Source of the DNA: HK1 sp965215295
GTDB taxonomy: Bacteria > Pseudomonadota > Gammaproteobacteria > HK1
Assembly: GCA_965215295.1 (NCBI GenBank)
Contig: OZ244045.1
Coordinates: forward strand, 3,844,001-3,908,000
Length of the DNA: 64,000 nt
Reading direction: 5' to 3'
Below, piece after piece: positions 24,926-32,990 of this stretch. Position numbers and translations under genes: made by a program. The notes under the pieces were generated by a model. The model was not told where the DNA came from and ran no database searches. It was given only the letters and a program-made list of their open reading frames with translations. Positions within the stretch are counted from its first letter, which is position 1. Each line of letters begins with the position of its first letter.

Positions 24926-25537
24926 TTAGTCGAGATCTCCAATATTTGCATTCAACGGTGGTTTTGCTATACGAAGGATTAGAGATTCAACGTGCTTCGG
25001 ATAGTCGAAGATGTGTTTACTTTTTTCGCCTTTTTCGTCAACGTGATATGCGCTAATATACCTGACCACTTCGTAACGTTTCTTCGGAGTATCCCGGGTA
25101 TCCCTCATATTCCTAGGGAAAGTAATGCCAATATCCTTTCGTAGCGAATAGTTCATCTCCTGCAACAGATTCTTGCTGGCCTTACCAATATACAAAATAT
25201 TACCCACAGCATCATAGAATGAATAGATTCCTGTGGCGTTATGGCAATCACCCAATATACTTCTCAGGACACCAGTAATGGCACCACGAATGTTACCATC
25301 GTCTGAGGAAATATGAAATGGCTTGAATTCCACGATTGTTTTGAATCTTGGAGTTACGGCAAGTCGAATTAATTTGTTTATGGTTTTTAGTTGAGGTTGG
25401 CTATCGGGATCTCGCCATCTCTCTATCTGCGCTTTCGTAATCGGCGTTTTCGTACCTTTCGTCAATTTCTCTATCTGATCCAGATCGTTCTTGAAGTACT
25501 CCTTGATCAGATAGTCTAAAATGTAATTTCTGTTCAC
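24926..25537 (-). CDS. AT-rich GIY-YIG-like endonuclease-domain protein
   Basis: 203 residues from GTG 25537, which has AGGAG seven bases upstream; an in-frame TTG at 25552 lacks such a site. The C-terminal half contains GIYSFYDAVGNILYIGKAS (residues about 107-125), a GIY-YIG domain start, followed by a helix with the spacing of the family and a late EVVRYISAYHV strand. The N-terminal 70 residues look like a DNA-binding or helical domain (TKAQIERWRD resembles a recognition helix). Base composition is about 40% G+C in a 68-70% background, a clear sign of transfer. It sits between tkt and gap on the same strand, so it would be carried on their transcript. Biological role unknown. Confidence 0.7.
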   Translation of the reverse strand: MNRNYILDYLIKEYFKNDLDQIEKLTKGTKTPITKAQIERWRDPDSQPQLKTINKLIRLAVTPRFKTIVEFKPFHISSDDGNIRGAITGVLRSILGDCHNATGIYSFYDAVGNILYIGKASKNLLQEMNYSLRKDIGITFPRNMRDTRDTPKKRYEVVRYISAYHVDEKGEKSKHIFDYPKHVESLILRIAKPPLNANIGDLD

Positions 25538-25601
25538 AGGTCTGCTCCTCAAAGTCCGAGTGTGTTGTGTAATCAGGATTGCCGGAGTACGTTGCCGTAC
25601 T

Positions 25602-27614
25602 TCAACAGGCAGTGTTCGCCGCCACTGACGCCAGTACCGACTCCACCGTAGTCGCCACGTTCCCGGGGGTCAAGCCGAAATACTCGTAGATGTGCCGGTA
25701 CGGTGCGGACTTCCCGAACGAGTCGACGCCGACGACCGCGCCGGCTTCACCGACCCAGGCGCGCCAGCCGGCGGTGACCCCGGCCTCCACCGCGACCCGC
25801 GCCCGCATCGACCGCGGGAGCACCGATTCGCGATACGTATCGTCCTGCGCCTCGAACACGTCGGTGCTCGGCATCGAGACGACCCGCGCCTCGATGCCAC
25901 GCTCGGTGAGCAGGGCGGCGGCGTCCATCGCGATCCCGACCTCCGAGCCGGTGGCGACGAGGATCGCGTCGTCGCCCTCGCGGAGCACGTATCCGCCGCG
26001 CGGGATCGCCGCGACCTGCGCAGCCGTGCGGGCCTGGTGGGGAAGGTTCTGGCGCGAGAACAGGAGGCTCGTCGGTCCGTCCCGGCGCTCGATCGCCGCC
26101 TGCCACGCGACCATGGACTCCACCGCGTCGCACGGCCGCCACACCGACATGTTCGGCATCAGCCGCAGCGTCGCGGCCTGCTCGACCGCCTGGTGGGTCG
26201 GGCCGTCCTCCCCGAGGCCGATGGAGTCGTGGGTGAACACCGCGATCACGCGCTGCCCCATCAGCGCGGCCATGCGAAGCGCGTTCCGCGCATACTCCGA
26301 GAACATCAGGAAGGTGCCCGCGTACGGGATGAAGCCGCCGTGCAGGGCGATGCCGTTGCAGATCGCGGTCATCGCGAACTCGCGCACTCCGAAGTAGACG
26401 TAGTTCGCGTCGCCGTCCCCGCGGGTCAGCGCCTTCGATCCGCTCCACATCGTGAGGTTCGACCCGGTGAGGTCGGCGGAGCCGCCGATCAGCTCCGGCA
26501 GCATGGGCCCGAGCGCCTCCAGGGCGTTCTGGGACGCCTTGCGCGAGGCGATGTCCTCGGCCGCCGCGCCGGCTACGCCGACGTGACGGGCGCAGGTCTC
26601 CGTCCAGTCCGTGGGCAGCTCGCCGGACATCCGTCGCTCGAACTCCACCGCGTCCCCCGGGTACTCGGCGCGCCAGGCGTCGAAGCGCTCCCGCCATTCG
26701 CGGTGACGCGCGGCGCCCCGCTCCCGGGCGTCCCAGCCCGCGTGGATCTCGCCGGGGATCTCGAAGGGCGGGTGGGACCATCCCAGCGCTTCGCGCACTC
26801 CGGCGATCTCGTCGTCGCCGAGGGGCGCCCCGTGCGCCGATGCCTTGCCCGCCTTGCTCGGCGCACCGAATCCGATGATCGTCTTGCAGCACAGGAGCGA
26901 CGGACGGTCGGCGACCGCGAGCGCATCGCGGATCGCCGCATCGACGGCGGCGGCATCGTGGCCGTCCATGTCGCGCACCACATGCCAGCCGTAGGCCTCG
27001 AACCGGGCCGGGGTGTCGTCGGTGAACCATCCCCCGACCTCGCCGTCGATGGAGACGTCGTTGTCGTCGTAGAACGCGATCAGCTTGCCGAGGCCGAGGG
27101 TGCCCGCGAGCGAACACGCCTCGTGGGAGATCCCCTCCATCAGGCAGCCGTCGCCGAGGAACACCCACGTGCGGTGATCGACGATCGTGTGTCCGCCGCG
27201 GTTGAAGCGCGCCGCGAGCACCTTCTCCGCGATCACCATGCCGACGGCGTTCGCAAGGCCTTGGCCCAACGGCCCGGTGGTCGTCTCGACTCCGGGCGCG
27301 TCGCCGTACTCCGGGTGGCCCGGGGTCATCGAATGGAGCTGGCGGAAGCGCCTGATCTCGTCGAGGGGCAGCGCGTAGCCGCTCAAGTGGAGCAGCGCGT
27401 AGAGGAGCATCGAGCCGTGCCCGTTCGAGAGCACGAAGCGGTCCCGGTCCGCCCATGCGGGGTCGGCGGGGTCGTGCTTCAGGTGGTCGTTCCAGAGCAC
27501 TTCGGCGATGTCCGCCATCCCCATCGGCATCCCGGGATGGCCGGATTTCGCGCGCTGCACCGCATCCATGGCCAGCGCGCGGACCGCGTTGGCGAGCTCT
27601 CTGCGTGAAGGCAT
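25602..27614 (-). CDS. tkt: transketolase
   Basis: 670 residues. Thiamin-diphosphate enzyme moving two-carbon units in the pentose phosphate and Calvin pathways. The N-terminus AMDAVQRAKSGHPGMPMGMAD, the ThDP motif LGDGCLMEGISHE, the CETTTGPLGQG-like region at VETTTGPLGQGL, and THDSIGLGEDGPTHQ in the pyrimidine domain are all present. Length is normal. The 400 bp upstream (27615-28021) hold no gene that I trust, only a REP-like hairpin. Confidence 0.97.
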   Translation of the reverse strand: MPSRRELANAVRALAMDAVQRAKSGHPGMPMGMADIAEVLWNDHLKHDPADPAWADRDRFVLSNGHGSMLLYALLHLSGYALPLDEIRRFRQLHSMTPGHPEYGDAPGVETTTGPLGQGLANAVGMVIAEKVLAARFNRGGHTIVDHRTWVFLGDGCLMEGISHEACSLAGTLGLGKLIAFYDDNDVSIDGEVGGWFTDDTPARFEAYGWHVVRDMDGHDAAAVDAAIRDALAVADRPSLLCCKTIIGFGAPSKAGKASAHGAPLGDDEIAGVREALGWSHPPFEIPGEIHAGWDARERGAARHREWRERFDAWRAEYPGDAVEFERRMSGELPTDWTETCARHVGVAGAAAEDIASRKASQNALEALGPMLPELIGGSADLTGSNLTMWSGSKALTRGDGDANYVYFGVREFAMTAICNGIALHGGFIPYAGTFLMFSEYARNALRMAALMGQRVIAVFTHDSIGLGEDGPTHQAVEQAATLRLMPNMSVWRPCDAVESMVAWQAAIERRDGPTSLLFSRQNLPHQARTAAQVAAIPRGGYVLREGDDAILVATGSEVGIAMDAAALLTERGIEARVVSMPSTDVFEAQDDTYRESVLPRSMRARVAVEAGVTAGWRAWVGEAGAVVGVDSFGKSAPYRHIYEYFGLTPGNVATTVESVLASVAANTAC

Positions 27615-27724
27615 GGCGGGAAGTCTCTCGGTGTCCGGCACGTCTCTCGTCCGCCCTGGCCGGCGCCGTGCGGGGTGGGGCGGGGTCAGACCAGCGGGTA
27701 GATATCCGGTTCCGGCCGGCGCAC

Positions 27725-27753
27725 CCGCCGCGGGCAACGCGCATTGCCGGCGG
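27725..27753. repeat. REP-like hairpin element
   Basis: 29 bp able to fold as CCGCC-GCG-GGCAA / CGCGCA / TTGCC-GGCGG. A close relative occurs at 62308-62336 with the same outer arms and CCGCGGGCAACG core, both in intergenic DNA. A third, partial match is at 42420-42445. Confidence 0.55.
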
Positions 27754-28021
27754 AGACCGCTCGATCCGGGAAGGCGGTCGATTCTCGCCGAGCGGGTGCC
27801 GCGGCGCAAATTGCCGGGGGGTGATCAACAGATGCACTCATGGTGTGGTGCTGTCCCACGGGAATTCTCTACATGCCCGGGTCACCCGTCGCCGGACAGA
27901 ATAAAGAGCCTTGGGGATGATTGCGGCGATGTCTCGGCAAGGCTCGACCTGATGCCCGGCTCGGTGCCCGCGTCTACCGGCCGCCCGATCCGGTGGAGGG
28001 GCACGGCTCCATCCTCGCCGA

Positions 28022-28462
28022 TCACACGCGCGTGTCGCCCGGGTAGCGAACCTGCAAGTGCTCGAATCGTTCGAAGTCGCGGTCGTTCGTCAGGACGGCG
28101 GGGATTCCGTGCTCGCGGCACAGGGCCGCGATCTGTGCATCGAACATCAAGTTGCCGCGTGCATCCGCCCGGCGAGCAGTATCGGCGAGGAGCCTGAAGA
28201 ACTCGGGACCCGGCCGGACCAGTCGGCAGGCCGGAGAGGCGACGACATCGTCCAGGAAGCCGATCGCCTGGGGCACCGTGGATGGCGGATTGAACACCCG
28301 CCGGTGCGTGACCACACGCATGAACTCCGTGATACAGAAGATGGGCAGACCCCACGGTGCCGTTCCTTCGGCCAGCGCGACGAGCTCTGTCGCGGCGACG
28401 GTGTGCAGCTCGGTCTCGCCACGATGTGCGTACACCAGGATGTTGGTGTCGACCGCGATCAT
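28022..28462 (-). CDS. vapC: VapC-type PIN-domain toxin
   Basis: 146 residues. PIN-domain ribonuclease: MIAVDTNILVYAHR (first Asp), ITEFMRV (Glu), and the late FDAQIAALCREHG and LTNDRDF (Asp) acidic residues that hold the metal. Such toxins usually cleave tRNA or rRNA. ATG 28462 overlaps the upstream antitoxin stop by 4 nt (ATGA). Confidence 0.93.
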   Translation of the reverse strand: MIAVDTNILVYAHRGETELHTVAATELVALAEGTAPWGLPIFCITEFMRVVTHRRVFNPPSTVPQAIGFLDDVVASPACRLVRPGPEFFRLLADTARRADARGNLMFDAQIAALCREHGIPAVLTNDRDFERFEHLQVRYPGDTRV

Positions 28463-28695
28463 CCTCGGTCGATGACGTCGTAGAGCGCGTCGCGATCGGC
28501 GATGTCGACGTTGGGAGGCTTGTCCCCGTGCACCGTCCTGATCCTCAGCTTGAAGGGCGGCCTTTCGCCCTGATCCGTCATCAGCTTCTCGCGCAGGGCG
28601 TCCTCCACGAATTTCGTGAGCGTGACGCCATGCTGCGCGGCCCATCCCTTGGCCTGTCGCAGGATCCGATCGTTCAGATTGAGGGTCGTCTTCAT
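28459..28695 (-). CDS. vapB: VapB-type antitoxin (ribbon-helix-helix)
   Basis: 78 residues. The N-terminal MKTTLNLNDRILRQAKGWAAQHG matches DUF2191/RHH antitoxins, with KFVEDALREKLM as the second helix; the C-terminal part (VHGDKPPNVDIADRDALYDVID) would wrap the toxin. It is coupled to vapC and probably represses its own promoter in the 28696-29028 gap. Confidence 0.9.
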   Translation of the reverse strand: MKTTLNLNDRILRQAKGWAAQHGVTLTKFVEDALREKLMTDQGERPPFKLRIRTVHGDKPPNVDIADRDALYDVIDRG

Positions 28696-29028
28696 GGGAA
28701 CTCTTGCGGCTGGATCCCTCGATCCGCCGCCATCGCTACGATCGAGTCAGGCTTTTGCGCCAAGTGTTCCGGGAGCGCGATCCGGTTCATGGCCCGTGGA
28801 CCCGGGGCGAAACCTCGCCGGGCATGCAGCCGAACCATATCATGCTGGCCATACGCATGGTTTCGTCGGACCCGCGAATCGGTCGCATCGATGCGCGAGG
28901 ATCGCGGAGCGCGCGCTCCAGAGCGGCGGGGGCCCTCTCGGGCACCACCCGCCGGGCATGGCGCACCTTATACTCTCGATCCCTGCGACATACTCTCGAT
29001 CCTGCGACCTTCGTCACCGACACGTTCC
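28696..29028. other. vapB-tyrS intergenic region
   Basis: No gene that I can support. It holds two tandem 20-21 bp copies (28969-28989 and 28989-29008) of TATACTCTCGATCC followed by CTGCGAC. The first contains a TATACT that could serve as a -10 box for tyrS, but no matching -35 box is evident. Confidence 0.4.
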
Positions 29029-30474
29029 ATGTCCGCCACGATCCCACCGACCGCCACGGCCGCTGCGCCGGCATCGCACCGCTCGGAACTCCTCCGCACG
29101 CTCGCCGCGCGCGGCTACCTCCACCAATGCACCGACCTCGAGGCGCTGGACGCCGCCGCCGCGGCCGGCGCCGTCACCGGCTACATCGGGTTCGACGCGA
29201 CCGCCGATTCGCTGCACGTCGGGAGCCTCATCCAGATCATGATGCTCCGGCACATGCAGCGCGCGGGCCATCGCCCCATCGTCCTGATGGGCGGCGGCAC
29301 CACCAAGGTCGGCGACCCGTCCGGCAAGGACAAGAGCCGGCAGTTGCTGTCCGGCGAGCGCATCGCCGCCAACATCGAGGGCATCCGGCGGGTCTTCGAC
29401 CGCTTTCTCGACTTCGACGGGGACGCGGCCCTGATGGTCGACAATTCGGAATGGCTCGACGCCCTCCACTACATCCCGTTCCTGCGCGAGTACGGCGGAC
29501 ACTTCTCGGTCAACCGGATGCTCGGCCTCGAATCGGTGAGGCAGCGGCTGGACCGCGAGCAGCCCCTCTCGTTCCTGGAGTTCAACTACATGGTCCTGCA
29601 GGCGTACGACTTCCTGGAGCTCGGGCGCCGTTACGGGTGCCGCCTGCAAATGGGCGGCTCGGACCAGTGGGGCAACATCGTGTGCGGCGTCGAGCTCGGG
29701 CGCCGGGCGGCCGGGCTGGAGCTGTACGGCCTGACCTCTCCGCTCCTCACCACCGCGGGCGGGGCCAAGATGGGCAAGACCGCGGATGGCGCGGTGTGGC
29801 TCAACCCCGGCCGCTTCTCCGCGTACGAGTACTGGCAGTACTGGCGGAACACCGAGGACGCCGACGTGGGACGTTTCCTGCGCCTGTTCACGGAATTGTC
29901 CCTGGACGAGATCGCCCGGCTCGAGGCGCTGGACGGTGCGGAGCTCAACGAGGCGAAGGCGATCCTCGCCACCGAGGCCACGGCGCTCTGTCACGGGCGC
30001 GAGGCGGCCCGGGCGGCGGCGGAGACGGCCAGGCGCACGTTCGGGCGGCCCGCCGACGCGACGACCGGCGGCGGAGGCTCGCAAGCCGAGCCGGCCGAAT
30101 CCACGCCCGGAGCCATGGCCGCAGTTCCCAATTCTAGTGGCCACTTCATTCCGATTACTGTTGTGGTCGAATCCGGGCCCGGGTCCATGGCTGCGGAGGT
30201 CACGAAGATCCCGGCGGTCGGCGGCCTCCCGTCCCTCGAGATTCCCCGGTCCCGTCTCGACGCGGGGGTCCCGGTCTACGCCCTCCTGCGCGAGGCGGGC
30301 CTTGCGAAGAGCAACAGCGAGGCGCGCCGGCTCATCCGCGGCGGCGGCGCCCGGGTCAACGACACGCCGGTCAGGGACGAAACGGGAACGGTGGGACCGG
30401 ACGACCTGAACGCCGACGGCGCCATCAAGCTCTCGGCCGGGCGCAAGCGCCACGCACTCGTCCGCCCGGTGTGA
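29029..30474 (+). CDS. tyrS: tyrosyl-tRNA synthetase with an internal insertion
   Basis: 481 residues, about 50-60 more than usual. The class I core is clear: ADSLHVGSL (HIGH motif), GGSDQWGN, and GGAKMGKTADG (KMSKS motif). A C-terminal S4 RNA-binding domain follows (LAKSNSEARRLIRGGGARVND). Between them (residues about 347-400) lies an extra low-complexity stretch encoded by 30064-30220. In it a 26 bp sequence is repeated 72 bp apart, flanking a less GC-rich core around 30126-30166. The insertion is in frame, so the protein is probably still active, since the site is the flexible linker before the S4 domain. Confidence 0.95.
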   Translation: MSATIPPTATAAAPASHRSELLRTLAARGYLHQCTDLEALDAAAAAGAVTGYIGFDATADSLHVGSLIQIMMLRHMQRAGHRPIVLMGGGTTKVGDPSGKDKSRQLLSGERIAANIEGIRRVFDRFLDFDGDAALMVDNSEWLDALHYIPFLREYGGHFSVNRMLGLESVRQRLDREQPLSFLEFNYMVLQAYDFLELGRRYGCRLQMGGSDQWGNIVCGVELGRRAAGLELYGLTSPLLTTAGGAKMGKTADGAVWLNPGRFSAYEYWQYWRNTEDADVGRFLRLFTELSLDEIARLEALDGAELNEAKAILATEATALCHGREAARAAAETARRTFGRPADATTGGGGSQAEPAESTPGAMAAVPNSSGHFIPITVVVESGPGSMAAEVTKIPAVGGLPSLEIPRSRLDAGVPVYALLREAGLAKSNSEARRLIRGGGARVNDTPVRDETGTVGPDDLNADGAIKLSAGRKRHALVRPV

Positions 30475-30742
30475 AGGGGCCATGAAGGGGCCGTGCCCCA
30501 CCCCCGGCGGTTGAGCCGGCAAGACCCCGACGGCTCCGGCGAGTCGCTGCAAGATCCGGTACGAGCCGCGACATGGCTCGCTCGCATCGTCTCGACCCGT
30601 CGCGAAGAGACGCAGGACCGGACATCTCCAGGCTGCGACATGGACCGCCCGCGAAGGTCTCCATGCCGTCGTCTACCTGATCACCGAGGCGCATGTCATC
30701 GTGACGGGCGATGTGGCCGCCTGCAAAAAAACCTCGGTGCCG

Positions 30743-31017
30743 TCAGCCGGCGCGCGCTGCCTGCAAGGCGTGTTCGACCACCTGTGTCAGGCAGCCGGGC
30801 TCGTCCAGGAAGTACACCCCGTCCTGCTTCCAGTCGCTCGCCGAGCGGCTGCCGTCGTCGATCAGCGCGGGAGTCGTGACGGGCAGGACATAGGCATGCA
30901 GGCGCAGGTTCGGGTCGGCCTCGCGCACCCGTTTCCCGACCTCCGCGATCTCGCGGTGCAGCTTCACCGTCACGGTATACGTCTCCTGCGCCGTTCTCGG
31001 TGCGGGCGGCGGAACGA
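30743..31017 (-). pseudogene. gene remnant fused to an inverted copy of the mshL 5' region
   Basis: The 75 codons before the TGA at 30743 read like a true protein end (REIAEVGKRVREADPNL, then YVLPVTTPALIDDG and GVYFLDEPG), but I do not recognise the family. Upstream of it, in frame, is PPPAPRTAQETYTVTV, a copy of mshL codons in inverted orientation. A run of seven T follows the stop. There is no convincing start, so it is treated as a fragment. The rest of 30475-31310 holds only repeats. Confidence 0.45.
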
Positions 31018-31527
31018 GCGCAAGTTCGGCGTTGCAATGCGCTCCGCTCCGACACCGGAACGCTCCGGAATCGACACCGTGGCGAGCCCGTATCCGACAT
31101 CGCAGGGGACGTACGCCGATTCCGGGCGATGCCCGGATGGCCGCAGCATCCCTCCCCGGCAAAGCACCGGAAAGCACGCGGGAACGAGCGAGCCGTCGTC
31201 CCGACCGACGGCGCACCACCAGTCCCATCGGGGCCGGACCGCTCGCGCCCGCCCGGACCCGGAACGGGTCATGCGAGACGCTCCCATCGGGGGAGATGCA
31301 AGGAGATGTGGTGTCGAAGCGCATCGTCGAGAACGTCATCCTCGCGGCGGGCATCACCGTGGCGATGTGTGCGTGCGAAGCGCCGGGGCCGCGCGACCTC
31401 TCCCGCGGGCACGTCGCCGAGCCGGCCCCGGCCGTGTCGTCGGGGATCCCGGCCCCGGTCCGGCGGGTCCCGTTCGTTCCGCCGCCCGCACCGAGAGCGG
31501 CGCAGGAGACGTATACCGTGACGGTGA
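30963..31527. repeat. inverted repeat pair (30963-31016 and 31474-31527)
   Basis: Two arms of about 54 bp, one or two mismatches, in opposite orientation, 460 bp apart. The right arm lies within mshL (its proline-rich segment), the left arm in the spacer upstream. Confidence 0.9.
31083..31163 (+). repeat. dispersed leader repeat, copy A
   Basis: About 80 bp resembling 42047-42130 (shared blocks GAGCCCG.ATCCGACATCG, GCCGATTCCG, CGATGC, GCCGCAGCATCCC). Both copies lie 150-300 bp upstream of the first gene of a pilus sub-cluster (mshL here, the PilX-like gene there). Confidence 0.6.
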
Positions 31528-32990
31528 ACGAAGTGCCGGCGAAAGAGCTGCTGTTCGCCCTGGCGCGCGATGCGTCGATCAATGCCGACGTCCATCCGTC
31601 CACCGAGGGCCTGGTGACCCTCAATGCCATCGATCAGCCCCTCGACGCGATCCTCGACCGCATCACCCGCCAGCTCGACATCCGCTACCGGCGGCGGAAC
31701 GGGGTGCTCGTGATCGAACCGGACACGCCGGTGCTCCGGAGCTATCCGATCGGCTACGTCAACGTGGTGCGCGACGTGCGCTCGAACAGCTCCACCGCGA
31801 CCCAGGTGTCGGCCGGAGGCGAGGGCGGCCGGGCGAGCCTCGGCAACAACTCGTCGACCGACATCGACAGTCTGTCGAGCAACCGGTTCTGGGAGACGAT
31901 GACCGCGGCGGTGCGGGCGATCGTGCTCGGCGGGGACGATGCGGACACGGGGGGAGCGGGGGCCGGAGGAGCGGAGACCGGAGACGCGGGAAGTCCGGCA
32001 AGTGCCGCGCCGGGACGGGATGCCGGCGGCGCGGTCGTTCCCAGCCCCGAGGCGGGGATCCTCCTCGTGCGCGCCACCGTCCGCCGGCACCGCGAGGTCC
32101 GGGCCTTTCTCGACGACCTGCTCGCCAGCGCCCGTCGCCAAGTGCTGATCGAGGCGACGATCGTCGAGGTCGAGCTGAGCGAACGCTACCAGGCCGGGGT
32201 CGACTGGAGCCGGTTGGCGGACGGCGATGGGGTCACCGTGGACCAGAGCCTGCTCGCCGGCAACCTGGCGGCGCCGCCGTTCTTCCTGCTGGGCTACGAG
32301 AATGCGTCGTTCGGGCTGACGGTGCGCCTGCTCGAGGAGTTCGGCGAGGTCCAGGTGCTCTCGAGCCCGAAGCTCGTGGTCCTGAACAACCAGACCGCGG
32401 TGCTGAAGGCGATCCGCAACATCGTCTACTTCGAGGTCGACGTGCAGACGGCGAGCGGGACCGACACCAGTCCCGGGACCGCCAGGATCGACACGGACGC
32501 TCGTACCGCCCCGGAAGGCATCATGCTCGCGGTGACCCCGCACGTGAGCGATGCCGGCGAGATCGTCCTCAACGTGCGGCCGACGATCACCCGGGTCAAC
32601 CGCTTCGTCCACGACCCGCAGCCGGACCTCGCGTCGGCGGGGGTGACCAATCCGGTCCCCGAGCTGCTTGTGCGCGAGATGGAGTCGGTGCTGCGGCTCA
32701 GCTCCGGGCAGACGGCGGTTCTCGGGGGGCTGATGCAGGACCACCGTCAGTTCGACTCGGACCGGGTGCCGGGGCTTTCCGAGGCGAGAGGCATCGGCGC
32801 CGCGTTCCGGTTCCGCGGTAACCGTATCGTCAAGACCGAGCTGGTGGTCTTCATTCGTCCCAGAGTCATTCGGACCCCGAGCTTGGGAGGGGACTTCCGG
32901 GACTTCCGGCCCTGGCTCCCCGCGAACATCGGGACCACGCAGCCGCTTCCGCGGCCCGGGGAGCGTCGGCCGGCCGGAGTGGAGCCATGA
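31311..32990 (+). CDS. mshL: MshL-like type IV pilus secretin
   Basis: 559 residues from GTG 31311, chosen because AAGGAG lies five bases upstream and because it gives a clean lipoprotein signal (VENVILAAGITVAMC). A secretin/TonB N-domain at about 70-140 (VPAKELLFALARDASINADV) is followed by a glycine/alanine-rich linker (around 210-240) and the secretin barrel domain with VLIEATIVEVELSERYQAGVDW, VLSSPKLVVLNNQTAVLK, LRLSSGQTAVLGGLMQD and VFIRPRVI. It would form the outer-membrane channel for an MSHA-like pilus. Its stop overlaps the next gene (ATGA). The first gene of a tightly coupled series. Confidence 0.93.
   Translation: MSKRIVENVILAAGITVAMCACEAPGPRDLSRGHVAEPAPAVSSGIPAPVRRVPFVPPPAPRAAQETYTVTVNEVPAKELLFALARDASINADVHPSTEGLVTLNAIDQPLDAILDRITRQLDIRYRRRNGVLVIEPDTPVLRSYPIGYVNVVRDVRSNSSTATQVSAGGEGGRASLGNNSSTDIDSLSSNRFWETMTAAVRAIVLGGDDADTGGAGAGGAETGDAGSPASAAPGRDAGGAVVPSPEAGILLVRATVRRHREVRAFLDDLLASARRQVLIEATIVEVELSERYQAGVDWSRLADGDGVTVDQSLLAGNLAAPPFFLLGYENASFGLTVRLLEEFGEVQVLSSPKLVVLNNQTAVLKAIRNIVYFEVDVQTASGTDTSPGTARIDTDARTAPEGIMLAVTPHVSDAGEIVLNVRPTITRVNRFVHDPQPDLASAGVTNPVPELLVREMESVLRLSSGQTAVLGGLMQDHRQFDSDRVPGLSEARGIGAAFRFRGNRIVKTELVVFIRPRVIRTPSLGGDFRDFRPWLPANIGTTQPLPRPGERRPAGVEP

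Noticed and set aside
30715..30735. Run of seven T on the minus strand considered as an intrinsic terminator
   Set aside because: The preceding stem is only about three base pairs; it is mentioned only with the gene remnant.
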